From contig JAFTZM010000041.1 in the NCBI GenBank assembly GCA_017464525.1, forward strand, positions 76,435 through 140,434: a stretch of DNA of 64,000 nt. Direction: 5' to 3'. A program made the translations under genes and the position numbers. The notes beneath the pieces were generated by a model. It saw only the letters and a program-made list of their open reading frames with translations, was not told where the DNA came from and searched no databases. Below, one piece after another: positions 25,670-33,455 of this stretch (the first letter of the stretch is position 1; every line of letters begins with the position of its first letter). The DNA comes from Clostridia bacterium. GTDB lineage: Bacteria; Bacillota; Clostridia; Oscillospirales; QAKW01.

Positions 25670-26358
25670 AGGTTCCTCCAATCAAAGACTGTCCCGATGG
25701 GGAAGCGGGGATCTTCTGCCAATTCTTTAAAGACGGCAGGAGCCTCCTCCGGAGAGACCACTCGGGAAACAATAGGTCTTACCTGCACCCGCCCGGCAGT
25801 GATCAGCTTCAGGATCGCCCGGCAATCATCCTGGTGCGTCCAATGGTGGGGATAGGATTCCACTTTGGGGCGTACAAAGTTATGGGCGCAGAACTGCACC
25901 GCAAACATCCCCAGCAGACCCAACCCCATGACCATGGCGCTCTCGCCCAGCTCCAGCTCTAATTTTCGTACACCCCCCAGCCCCATGGAAGCAATGATCA
26001 CAAAGGCAGCATCCAACGAATTGATGGAATCATCCACCACCTTGGTGATCTCCTCTTCGTCCCGGATGTTATAGGCCGCGTGCTTGCCGTGGTACACCAG
26101 CACCCGGTCGCCGGGTTGAACACCCGTTACCTTTTCGCCGATCTCCACCACCCGCCCGATGGAGCAATACCCTAAAGCCTTGGGGAAATGATTGCTGCCG
26201 GCATTGGGCATTCCGATCAGATTGGCCCGCTCGGTACCGCCGCTGACCACAGAGTATTCGGTTTTTGCCAGCACCTCATGGGGCTTGAGTTCAGGCAACT
26301 CCCGCTCCATTAATTCTGTGATCCCGGGGGCTGTGAAAAGAATTTGTTTGGTTTTCAT
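25666..26358 (-). CDS. Zinc-type MDR dehydrogenase with Rossmann core missing (in-frame internal deletion)
   Basis: A 230-residue protein whose intact paralogue at 61361 has 335. Residues 1-157 align with the paralogue's GroES-like domain through GLGLLGMFAVQF. Then the frame jumps directly to HNFVRPKVESYPHHW, equivalent to residues about 264 onward of the paralogue (GAHTLARPKQESS). About 100 residues, the heart of the NAD(P)-binding domain, are absent without breaking the frame. It may be a decayed but still translated gene, or a structural leftover. Start, stop and overlaps with both neighbours are otherwise normal. Confidence 0.75.
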   Translation of the reverse strand: MKTKQILFTAPGITELMERELPELKPHEVLAKTEYSVVSGGTERANLIGMPNAGSNHFPKALGYCSIGRVVEIGEKVTGVQPGDRVLVYHGKHAAYNIRDEEEITKVVDDSINSLDAAFVIIASMGLGGVRKLELELGESAMVMGLGLLGMFAVQFCAHNFVRPKVESYPHHWTHQDDCRAILKLITAGRVQVRPIVSRVVSPEEAPAVFKELAEDPRFPIGTVFDWRNL

Positions 26359-26359
26359 A

Positions 26360-27187
26360 TTATCGGCTCCTTTTATATCCGTCGATGATAGCCCGTACTA
26401 TCTGCAGATCCGGCTGCTCCAGGTTACTGCCGGCATGGTATCCGTCGTTGCAGAAGCAAAGATACCCGCCCAGCAGCGGATTGATGATCCGGGAGGGCTT
26501 CCCGACCTCCCCGGCGCAATGATAATGGATGGGCGTTTTGATCTCTTTTTTCAGCCGGATCATCGTTGCAAAGCTTTCGGCCAATTGCTCCTCTGTATCG
26601 GCACGGCAGATGATCTTGATGATATCCGGCCCCCGTTGCTCCAAAAATTTGGCCAGCTCCACCACCTGCCCGCAATCCATGGGGATCATGGGATGCACCG
26701 ATAGCAGCACCTCTCCGCCCATGGCGTGGACCTTCCCGATCAGCTCTTTTTGCTTTTGGATCACAGCAGGATCCAGTACGATCTCTCGGGGACAGTCTTT
26801 GGTGAAGGAATAGGCTCCAAAGCCCTCCCGGAAGTTCTTTTTAGAATAAAGATCAAAGGTATAGCCCTGCATATCGATACCGGAGCACCCGGCCTCCACC
26901 GCCTCCAGCAGCAGTGCCACCCGCTCCTCCTCGGCGGAGCCAAGGGGATTCATCTCGTAATCCTGATCGTAATGGAGCGCCAGAATGGGCAGCCTGGAGG
27001 CCGTCACGATCTCGGCAATGGATTTTTTATTCTGAAATTCCTTCTCCAGGCAGGAAATATGCAGGTCGATGGCATCCGCCCCATGGAGGGTACAGTTTTT
27101 AATTTCGGCGATCGCCTCCCGCACCGTTCTGCGGCGTACCACCCCCACTACCATGGGAGAAGGGTTCTTCGCAAAGGATAAACGCAT
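26360..27187 (-). CDS. Type I 3-dehydroquinate dehydratase-like lyase
   Basis: A 275-residue TIM-barrel protein resembling class I dehydroquinases (AroD). The His general base is H165 (LLSVHPM) and the Schiff-base Lys is K191 (PDIIKIICRA), 26 residues apart, close to the spacing in AroD. The N-terminus VVGVVRRRTVREAIAEI and DAIDLHISCL fit the family. Being first in a catabolic operon rather than with aro genes, it more likely dehydrates a ketone made by the neighbouring dehydrogenases than takes part in shikimate synthesis. It is paralogous to the protein at 59813. Confidence 0.75.
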   Translation of the reverse strand: MRLSFAKNPSPMVVGVVRRRTVREAIAEIKNCTLHGADAIDLHISCLEKEFQNKKSIAEIVTASRLPILALHYDQDYEMNPLGSAEEERVALLLEAVEAGCSGIDMQGYTFDLYSKKNFREGFGAYSFTKDCPREIVLDPAVIQKQKELIGKVHAMGGEVLLSVHPMIPMDCGQVVELAKFLEQRGPDIIKIICRADTEEQLAESFATMIRLKKEIKTPIHYHCAGEVGKPSRIINPLLGGYLCFCNDGYHAGSNLEQPDLQIVRAIIDGYKRSR

Positions 27188-27206
27188 TTTTCATCACCTC
27201 TCCTTC

Positions 27207-27234
27207 AGTATAGTGCACTCCTGAAAAAAGTAAA
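27207..27234 (-). promoter_or_regulatory. Promoter of the 21.7-27.2 kb operon
   Basis: Minus strand TTTACT (27234-27229), a 16 bp spacer and TATACT (27212-27207), just upstream of GGAGAGGTG and the DHQase-like start codon. The gap to the divergent AraC promoter is about 40 bp and contains AT-rich repeated TTTTTATC/TTTTTGAT units that could be AraC sites. Confidence 0.5.
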
Positions 27235-27273
27235 TGGGCGATGTGATATTTTTATCATTTTTGATACTAAATC

Positions 27274-27302
27274 TTTACAAAATTGCTAAAATATTGTATG
27301 AT
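27274..27302 (+). promoter_or_regulatory. Promoter of the divergent AraC gene
   Basis: TTTACA (27274-27279), a 17 bp spacer and TATGAT (27297-27302), 17 bp ahead of the start codon with GGGAGGTG between. Confidence 0.6.
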
Positions 27303-27319
27303 GATCGGGAGGTGATGAA

Positions 27320-28072
27320 ATGCTTGATTTATCAAATATGGTGATTACTGAAGTCCGGGCCGCCATTCGACTGACCGGCTCCCCCATCGGCACGGTCACG
27401 GTGCGGAAAAACCGGGAACGCTGGGCCATCGCTTTTAAACAGGGGGTGACCTACTACCGCTGTGGTGGGGAAACGGTGCGCTCCGACGCCCGCCATCCGG
27501 TGCTGCTGCCCCGAGGCAGCTCCTATGAATGGAAATGCACCGAGCCGGGGCCTTGCTGCATCATCGAATTCGAAAGTCCCATGGAGCATCCCTGCCCCAT
27601 CGCATTCACAGCGGCAGAAAGCAATACCTTTTTACGAAATTTCCATCTGATCGAGCAGGCCAAAGGGCAGGCGGAGGCCATCCGCCGGCTTTATGATATT
27701 CTGCTATCCCTGCAAGCCAAAGCGGCTTATACCCCCTCCCGGAAGCAGGCCCTTTTACAGCCCGCCATCACCTTTATGGCGGAGCACTACGCCCACCCCG
27801 CCATCAGCAATGAAAGCCTGGCCGCCCTCTGCGGCATCAGCACGGTATACTTCCGCAAGTGCTTTTCGGCAGCCTACGGCCTGCCGCCCATGAAATATCT
27901 GCAGGATCTGCGGATCGAAAAGGCCAAAAGCCTACTGCAAAGCGATTATAGCACCATCTCTCAGGTGGCAGAGAGCGTGGGTTTTTGCAGCATTTATCAT
28001 TTTTCCAAGATGTTCCGGCGGGCGGTGGGAATCTCCCCCCGGGAATATGGAAAGAGGGCTTTATTTTTTTAA
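27320..28072 (+). CDS. AraC-family transcriptional regulator
   Basis: A 250-residue regulator. Residues 1-130 are a beta-rich sensor of the AraC arm type (TVRKNRERWAIAFKQGVTYY). Residues about 150-248 are the double HTH, with ISTVYFRKCFSAAYGLPPMKYLQDLRIEKA split across helices and the second HTH ending GISPREYGK. It is divergent from the DHQase-like operon and is its likely activator. Confidence 0.9.
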   Translation: MLDLSNMVITEVRAAIRLTGSPIGTVTVRKNRERWAIAFKQGVTYYRCGGETVRSDARHPVLLPRGSSYEWKCTEPGPCCIIEFESPMEHPCPIAFTAAESNTFLRNFHLIEQAKGQAEAIRRLYDILLSLQAKAAYTPSRKQALLQPAITFMAEHYAHPAISNESLAALCGISTVYFRKCFSAAYGLPPMKYLQDLRIEKAKSLLQSDYSTISQVAESVGFCSIYHFSKMFRRAVGISPREYGKRALFF

Positions 28073-28121
28073 CAGTATATGGTAAAATATAAGATAAAGT
28101 GAAATGTCCGAAGGAGCCGTT

Positions 28122-29834
28122 ATGTTTAAATTACTGAAATATCTCAAGCACTATACTCTCCAAAGCATTCTGGGACCGCTCTTTAAATTATCTGAGGCGG
28201 CGCTGGAGCTGCTGGTGCCGCTGGTGGTGGCCGCCATTGTGGATCAAGGCATCACCGCCGGGGATCGTTCTGCCATCCTTTGGTACAGCCTGCTGATGGT
28301 GGCCTTCGGCCTCATCGGCCTGGCCCTTTCGGTAACTGCGCAATATTTTTCCGCCAAGGCGGCGGTGGGCTTTACCACCCGGGTGCGCTCCGCCCTTTTC
28401 CGGCACATTCAGGGCTTCACCTACACCCAATTGGATCAGATCGGCACCTCCACCCTGATCACCCGTATGACCAGCGACATGAACCAGGTGCAATCGGCCG
28501 TCAACCTGACCCTGCGGTTGCTGCTGCGCTCCCCCTTTGTGGTGCTGGGAGCCATGGTGATGGCCTTTACCATCGATTGGAAGGCGGCGCTTGTATTCGT
28601 AGTAACCATTCCGGTGCTCTCTGTGGTGGTATTCGGCATCATGCTGATCTGTATTCCTTTATATAAAAAGGTACAGGCAGCGCTGGATCGTGTGCTGGGC
28701 CGTACCCGTGAGAACCTTTCGGGGGTGCGGGTCATCCGTGCCTTCTGTAAGGAAGAGGAAGAGATCGCGGAATTCGACGCCCGCAACCGGGTGCTGACCG
28801 GGGCCCAGAAGTTTGTGGGCCGGATCTCCGCCCTGATGAATCCCCTGACCTTTGCCCTCATCAATCTGGCCATTATCCTGCTGATCCATACCGGCGCGCT
28901 GCGGGTGGAGGCAGGAATTCTCACCCAAGGTGCGGTGGTGGCCCTTTACAACTATATGTCCCAGATCTTAGTGGAGCTGATCAAGCTGGCCAGCATGATC
29001 ATCAGCCTCACCAAGGGGGTAGCCTGCGGCAACCGGATCCAGGCGGTTTTAGAGCTGCCCACCGGCGAGCCTGTCCGGGAAAGCGGCGAGACCGCCGCGG
29101 GTACGGCGCTGGTCTTTCGCCATGTTTCCTTCCGGTATGAAGGGGCCCAGGAAGACTCCCTCACCGATATCAGCCTGACCCTGAAGCCCGGGGAAACGCT
29201 GGGGGTCATCGGCGGTACCGGCTCCGGTAAATCCACCTTTGCCAATCTCATTCCCCGGTTTTACGAAGCCACCGAGGGAGTTGTTCTGGTGGGCGGCAAG
29301 GATGTTTGCAGCCTGCCTGCCGGGGAGCTGCGCAGCCGCATCGGCACCGTGCCCCAGAAGGCGGTGCTCTTTAAAGGCACCATCCGGGAAAACCTTTGCT
29401 GGGGCAACGAAAATGCCGCCGACGAAGAATTACACGCCGCCCTTTCCGCCGCGCAAGCCGCCGAGATCGTGGCCGCCAAGGGGCTGGATGCTCCGGTGGA
29501 GCAAAACGGCCGGAACCTTTCCGGCGGCCAACGCCAGCGGCTGACCATCGCCCGAGCGCTGGTGAAAAAGCCGGAGATCCTGATTTTGGACGATAGCGCA
29601 TCTGCCCTGGACTTCGCCACCGACGCCGCCCTGCGCCGGGCCCTCAGGGAGCTCCCCTGGAAGCCTGCCACCGTCATCATTTCCCAACGTACCAGCTCCA
29701 TCGCCCATGCAGATCAGATTCTGGTATTAGAGGACGGAGAAGCGGTGGGTCTGGGCACCCATGAGGCTCTTTTAGAGAGCTGCCCCGTTTATAAAGAGAT
29801 CTATGATTCCCAGTTTGGAGGTGCAAAGGCATGA
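28122..29834 (+). CDS. ABC exporter half-transporter, degenerate ATP site
   Basis: A 570-residue fusion of six-helix exporter domain (about 1-310) and ATPase (about 330-570). Walker A is GGTGSGKST and the signature LSGGQRQR. The Walker B region reads LILDDSASALD with Asp in place of the catalytic Glu, and the H-loop reads IISQRTS with Gln for His. These changes mark the degenerate site of a heterodimeric exporter, the partner being the next gene. I start it at the ATG at 28122 after AAGGAG. Substrate could be a drug, lipid or peptide. Confidence 0.92.
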   Translation: MFKLLKYLKHYTLQSILGPLFKLSEAALELLVPLVVAAIVDQGITAGDRSAILWYSLLMVAFGLIGLALSVTAQYFSAKAAVGFTTRVRSALFRHIQGFTYTQLDQIGTSTLITRMTSDMNQVQSAVNLTLRLLLRSPFVVLGAMVMAFTIDWKAALVFVVTIPVLSVVVFGIMLICIPLYKKVQAALDRVLGRTRENLSGVRVIRAFCKEEEEIAEFDARNRVLTGAQKFVGRISALMNPLTFALINLAIILLIHTGALRVEAGILTQGAVVALYNYMSQILVELIKLASMIISLTKGVACGNRIQAVLELPTGEPVRESGETAAGTALVFRHVSFRYEGAQEDSLTDISLTLKPGETLGVIGGTGSGKSTFANLIPRFYEATEGVVLVGGKDVCSLPAGELRSRIGTVPQKAVLFKGTIRENLCWGNENAADEELHAALSAAQAAEIVAAKGLDAPVEQNGRNLSGGQRQRLTIARALVKKPEILILDDSASALDFATDAALRRALRELPWKPATVIISQRTSSIAHADQILVLEDGEAVGLGTHEALLESCPVYKEIYDSQFGGAKA

Positions 29835-31579
29835 AAAAGACCAATCAAAAAGCAGCCCTCCAAGGGGTTTTAAAACGTCTGCGCCCCTATACCGGCTGGG
29901 TGGTCCTTTCCATCCTGCTGGCCACCGTCACGGTGGTGCTCTCCCTTTATATTCCCATTCTGGTAGGAAAGGCCATCGATTGCATTATCGCGCCGGGCAA
30001 GGTGGATTTTGCTGCTATTTTCCGGATCTTCCTGGAGATCGGCGGAGCCGCCGGTATCACCGCCCTTCTGCAATGGGTGATGAATGCCATCAACAATAAG
30101 ATCACCTATCAGGTCATCGAGGATGTGCGGGAAGAGGCCATCCGCAAGATCCAGAGGCTGCCGGTCTCTTATCTGGACAGCCATTCCTCCGGGGATATCG
30201 TCAGCCGCATCATCGCCGATGTGGATCAGTTTGCCGACGGTCTACTTCTGGGCTTTACCCAGCTTTTCACCGGGGTGGTGACCATTTTGGTGACCCTTAT
30301 TTTCATGCTGACCATCCACCCTGGCATTACCGCTCTGGTGGTGGTGCTCACTCCCCTTTCCCTGCTGATGGCTCGCTTTATTGCCGGCCGCACCTATAAA
30401 ATGTTCAAGCTGCAAACCGAGACCCGGGGAGAGCAGACCGCCTTTATCGACGAAATGATCGCCAATCAGAAGGTGGTAAAGGCCTTCAACCGGGAAGAGA
30501 TCAATGCAGAACGGTTTGATGAGATCAACAGCCGGCTGGAAAAGGCCTCCTTAAAGGCCACCTTCTTCTCCTCCCTCACCAACCCCTGCACCCGTTTTAT
30601 CAACAATGTGATCTATGCCCTGGTGGCGCTGACCGGTGCGCTGGTGGCCTTGGCCGGTGGGCTAACCGTAGGCGGGCTGACCTGCTTCTTAAGCTACGCC
30701 AATCAGTACACCAAGCCCTTCAATGAGATCTCCGGAGTCATCACCGAGCTGCAGAGCGCGTTGGCCTGCGCCGCCCGGATCTTTGATCTCACCGACCAAG
30801 CCCCCGCTCTGAAGGAGACCGGCAGCGGAGAGCTTTCCGGGGTGGAGGGCCATGTGGATCTCCAAAATGTCGCCTTCTCCTATATGCCGGAGCAAAAGCT
30901 CATCGAAGATCTGAATCTGCAGGTGCAACCCGGCCAACGGATCGCTATTGTGGGCCCCACCGGCTGCGGAAAGACCACCCTCATCAACCTTTTGATGCGT
31001 TTTTATGATGTGAACGAAGGGAGTATTCAGGTGGAGCGCTGCGATATCCGCACCCTCACCCGCCGCTCTCTGCGGAAGAATTACGGCATGGTCCTGCAGG
31101 AGACCTGGCTCCGGGCGGGCACGGTGAAGGAAAATATCGCCATGGGCAAGCCCGATGCCACCGATGAGGAGATCATCGCCGCTGCCAAAGCCTCCCATGC
31201 CCACAGCTTTATTAAGCGGCTGCCCCAAGGCTACGACACCCTCCTCACCGAGGATGGCGGTAACCTTTCCCAAGGCCAGCGGCAGCTGCTCTGCATCGCT
31301 CGGGTGATGCTCTGCCTGCCCCCCATGCTGATCTTGGATGAAGCCACTTCCTCCATCGATACCCGCACCGAGCTGAAAATTCAGGATGCTTTTGCCAAAA
31401 TGATGAAGGGGCGCACCAGCTTTATTGTGGCCCACCGGCTCTCCACCATCCGGGATGCGGATGTGATCCTGGTGATGAAGGACGGCCACATCATTGAGCA
31501 GGGCAACCACGAAACGCTGTTGGCGCAAAACGGTTTTTACGCAAAGTTATATAATAGTCAATTTTCACTTACAGTATAA
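29831..31579 (+). CDS. ABC exporter half-transporter, catalytic partner
   Basis: A 582-residue six-helix plus ATPase half-transporter. The ATPase has Walker A GPTGCGKTT, a slightly variant signature LSQGQRQL, an intact LILDEATSSID and the switch His in IVAHRLSTI. It starts within the stop of the previous gene (ATGA), so the two are translated together and should form a heterodimer with one active and one degenerate ATP site, in the manner of BmrCD or TM287/288. Confidence 0.93.
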   Translation: MKKTNQKAALQGVLKRLRPYTGWVVLSILLATVTVVLSLYIPILVGKAIDCIIAPGKVDFAAIFRIFLEIGGAAGITALLQWVMNAINNKITYQVIEDVREEAIRKIQRLPVSYLDSHSSGDIVSRIIADVDQFADGLLLGFTQLFTGVVTILVTLIFMLTIHPGITALVVVLTPLSLLMARFIAGRTYKMFKLQTETRGEQTAFIDEMIANQKVVKAFNREEINAERFDEINSRLEKASLKATFFSSLTNPCTRFINNVIYALVALTGALVALAGGLTVGGLTCFLSYANQYTKPFNEISGVITELQSALACAARIFDLTDQAPALKETGSGELSGVEGHVDLQNVAFSYMPEQKLIEDLNLQVQPGQRIAIVGPTGCGKTTLINLLMRFYDVNEGSIQVERCDIRTLTRRSLRKNYGMVLQETWLRAGTVKENIAMGKPDATDEEIIAAAKASHAHSFIKRLPQGYDTLLTEDGGNLSQGQRQLLCIARVMLCLPPMLILDEATSSIDTRTELKIQDAFAKMMKGRTSFIVAHRLSTIRDADVILVMKDGHIIEQGNHETLLAQNGFYAKLYNSQFSLTV

Positions 31580-31641
31580 TTTATTTCTTAAATTTTCTGT
31601 TTTTTTCAGGGCAAAATAAGCAAAAAAGGAGGGCTTTTTCA

Positions 31642-32214
31642 TTGAAACAGACCCGTTTTCACGGACAATTCTTCACCATTCCCAACCTACTGAGCTATCT
31701 GCGGCTGGGGTTGATCCCGGCCATTGTCTGGCTCTATTGCGGGATGCGTTCTTATACGGCCGCCGCCTGGATGATGGCGGTCTCTGCCGCCACCGATGTG
31801 GTGGACGGTTGGATCGCCCGCCATTTTGATCTGGTGACGGATTGGGGCAAAATCATCGATCCCATCGCCGATAAGCTGACCCAGATCGCCATCTGCTTCT
31901 GCCTAGCCTGGCGGTACATTCCGGTGCGGTTTATGCTGGTGCTGCTGATCGTTAAAGAGGTCTATATGGGAATCATCGGCCTGATATTTATTCATAAGAC
32001 CGATTCGGTGGAGGGTGCCGTATGGTACGGCAAAATGACCACTGTTCTCTTCTTCCTGGTTGCCCTCCTGCTGATCCTCTTCCCTGATCTGCCAAACCCT
32101 GCGGTGATCGCAGCGGTGGCGGTGGAATGTGCCTCGATCATCCTTTCGATGATCCTCTATACCGCCCGCTACCTGCGGCTTTATCATGAAAAAAAACAAG
32201 ACCCTGCGGCATAA
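31642..32214 (+). CDS. CDP-alcohol phosphatidyltransferase (PgsA-like)
   Basis: A 190-residue membrane enzyme with about five helices. The family signature D-x2-DG-x2-AR-x8-G-x3-D-x3-D is complete (DVVDGWIARHF then GKIIDPIADK). The best start is TTG at 31642, nine bases after AAGGAGGG. The family makes phosphatidylglycerol phosphate, cardiolipin or similar from CDP-diacylglycerol; which acceptor is used here cannot be told. It follows the exporter pair by about 60 bp. Confidence 0.88.
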   Translation: MKQTRFHGQFFTIPNLLSYLRLGLIPAIVWLYCGMRSYTAAAWMMAVSAATDVVDGWIARHFDLVTDWGKIIDPIADKLTQIAICFCLAWRYIPVRFMLVLLIVKEVYMGIIGLIFIHKTDSVEGAVWYGKMTTVLFFLVALLLILFPDLPNPAVIAAVAVECASIILSMILYTARYLRLYHEKKQDPAA

Positions 32215-32230
32215 ACCGCAGGGTCTTGTT
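32195..32230. terminator. Bidirectional terminator overlapping gene ends
   Basis: A perfect 15 bp stem AACAAGACCCTGCGG / CCGCAGGGTCTTGTT with a six-base loop. It covers the phosphatidyltransferase stop codon and directly abuts the stop of the converging small membrane gene. Confidence 0.85.
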
Positions 32231-32518
32231 TTAATATTTACGAAGTAATTGCTCATCCTCGAACTGCAGCAACACCGTTTGCTGGCGGTGACTGATCTGA
32301 GTCAGCCGTACCGCAAGATACAGAATGGAAAAAAGCAGGTCGATCAGCAGTACCACGATCACCACCGGCATATTCTGCAGCTTGCTTCCGCCGACCAGCC
32401 AGACCGCTACGCCAAAGGCCAACGCAATCCCCAGCACAAGCGCTGTGATCTTCAGCTTCTTCAGCCGGTACTCCTTGATAATGGCTTTTCTCTTTTGATT
32501 GTATTGTTCCATATCCAT
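32231..32518 (-). CDS. Small two-helix membrane protein
   Basis: A 95-residue protein with a basic N-terminus, hydrophobic segments at about 24-46 and 52-72, and a charged tail. I recognise no family. It follows the XRE regulator by 14 bp on the same strand and is probably co-transcribed. GGAGAAACAAAA precedes the ATG. It may be the regulator's target or sensor partner. Confidence 0.6.
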   Translation of the reverse strand: MDMEQYNQKRKAIIKEYRLKKLKITALVLGIALAFGVAVWLVGGSKLQNMPVVIVVLLIDLLFSILYLAVRLTQISHRQQTVLLQFEDEQLLRKY

Positions 32519-32532
32519 TTTTGTTTCTCCTC

Positions 32533-32739
32533 TTAAAGCGGTCTGGGATAATCGATCAATCCCAAAAGATAATCCGCTGACACCTTATAGTATTTGGCAT
32601 ATATAGCAATTACGTCCGACGGTACCGATCTCATCCCGTTTTCATACCGAATATAAGAATTCTTACTGATATTTGCGATCGCCGCACATTGCGCCTGCGT
32701 AAGATCACTGTCCTCCCTTAAATCTCTTAATCGTATCAT
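32533..32739 (-). CDS. XRE-family HTH regulator
   Basis: A 68-residue Cro/CI-type helix-turn-helix protein when started at ATG 32739 (GAGGTG seven bases upstream); a GTG three codons earlier is an alternative. The HTH reads TQAQCAAIANISKNSYIRYE, and the tail IYAKYYKVSADYLLGL is the usual helix following it. It is divergent from the gene at 32857, and three palindromic boxes fill the gap. Confidence 0.85.
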   Translation of the reverse strand: MIRLRDLREDSDLTQAQCAAIANISKNSYIRYENGMRSVPSDVIAIYAKYYKVSADYLLGLIDYPRPL

Positions 32740-32774
32740 GCAAAACACCTCTTTAAAAGTATTTTAAATCATTA

Positions 32775-32841
32775 CCCCAAATGGGGTTGGCAAAATACTC
32801 CAAACGGAGTATTATTTAAGCATTAATACCCCATTCGGAGT
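32775..32841. promoter_or_regulatory. Three palindromic operator-like boxes
   Basis: CCCCAAATGGGG (32775-32786), ACTCCAAACGGAGT (32797-32810) and ACCCCATTCGGAGT (32828-32841) share the half-site CTCC/CCCC-A-A/T. They lie between divergent genes, spaced 22 and 31 bp apart, and are the likely autoregulatory sites of the XRE protein. Confidence 0.6.
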
Positions 32842-32856
32842 TCAAGGAGGACATTT

Positions 32857-33126
32857 ATGTACGACTTTACAAAAATCAAGAATCGGGCTGATATGCAGCA
32901 GATCGCATCCTTTTTGCTTTATGGCGTTTGCGAAGACGAGATCGATGTGCGCTCTCCGGATGTACGCAGAAAGGCAGCAGAAAATCTTCTGCACCGTGAA
33001 CTGGAAAAAACCGTTCCAAAGGAATTGCAGGAGGATGTATTTGATACGGTGCACCACTACGGCGCCATGTTAGAGGATATCTATATGGAGATCGGCTTGT
33101 GCTGTGGAATAAAAATAAGAGGCTGA
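32857..33126 (+). CDS. Small hypothetical protein, possibly DUF6809-like
   Basis: An 89-residue acidic, helical protein starting after CAAGGAGG. The C-terminal half (LHRELEKTVPKELQEDVFD and a final MEIGLCCGIKI) recalls small Clostridial proteins with an amphipathic helix and a GFKLG-like end, but similarity is weak. It is controlled from the same operator region as the XRE gene. No function can be assigned. Confidence 0.55.
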   Translation: MYDFTKIKNRADMQQIASFLLYGVCEDEIDVRSPDVRRKAAENLLHRELEKTVPKELQEDVFDTVHHYGAMLEDIYMEIGLCCGIKIRG

Positions 33127-33143
33127 AAATTCAGCCTCTTATT
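33114..33143 (+). terminator. Terminator of the 32857 gene
   Basis: A 13 bp stem AATAAGAGGCTGA / TCAGCCTCTTATT with an AAAT loop. The same stem recurs at 33422-33449 on the other side of repeat copy 2. Confidence 0.7.
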
Positions 33144-33144
33144 C

Positions 33145-33421
33145 AGCGTGTCAAAAAACTCTATTTTTTAATTTTTGACACGCTGGGAGATTGCCAAAAA
33201 TGTTTCCGAATTCGTCAACCCGGTCTCGTCGGCGTATATCGATACGGTAGAGAGCGGGTTGGCGGATAGCAGAAAAAAGTTCAATAAAATCCTGCCTCGG
33301 CAGGATTTTTCCTTATTTCGGATACGGCGGGAGACGAGCTCCCGCCCTACAAGCTATGACCAAGATGGTGCCAATTTTTTTATTTCTTTTTTCTGCGGTC
33401 GGGGACTTTTTTGACAGTCTC
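33145..33421 (+). repeat. Structured intergenic repeat, copy 2
   Basis: Second and uninterrupted copy of the element at 19445. It opens with a 13 bp inverted repeat (AGCGTGTCAAAAA / TTTTTGACACGCT, 33145-33184). It has a CGTAT-ATCG-ATACG hairpin near 33233, a terminator-like stem AAATCCTGCC/GGCAGGATTT at 33287-33308, a GCGGGAG/CTCCCGC hairpin near 33328, and ends TTTTGACAGTCTC. The 79-codon frame inside it is not conserved in the other copies. Confidence 0.7.
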
Positions 33422-33449
33422 AAAAGAGGCTGAAAATTCAGCCTCTTAT
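33422..33449 (-). terminator. Terminator-like hairpin after the ABC fusion gene
   Basis: AAGAGGCTGA pairs with TCAGCCTCTT, seven bases past the minus-strand stop codon. The stem equals the one at 33114-33143; its minus-strand T-run is short. Confidence 0.5.
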
Positions 33450-33455
33450 TATCTT

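Noticed and set aside
33175-33414. A 79-codon frame inside repeat copy 2
   Set aside because: Its frame is broken by the insertion in copy 1 and not kept in copy 3, while hairpins are kept. The element behaves as non-coding.
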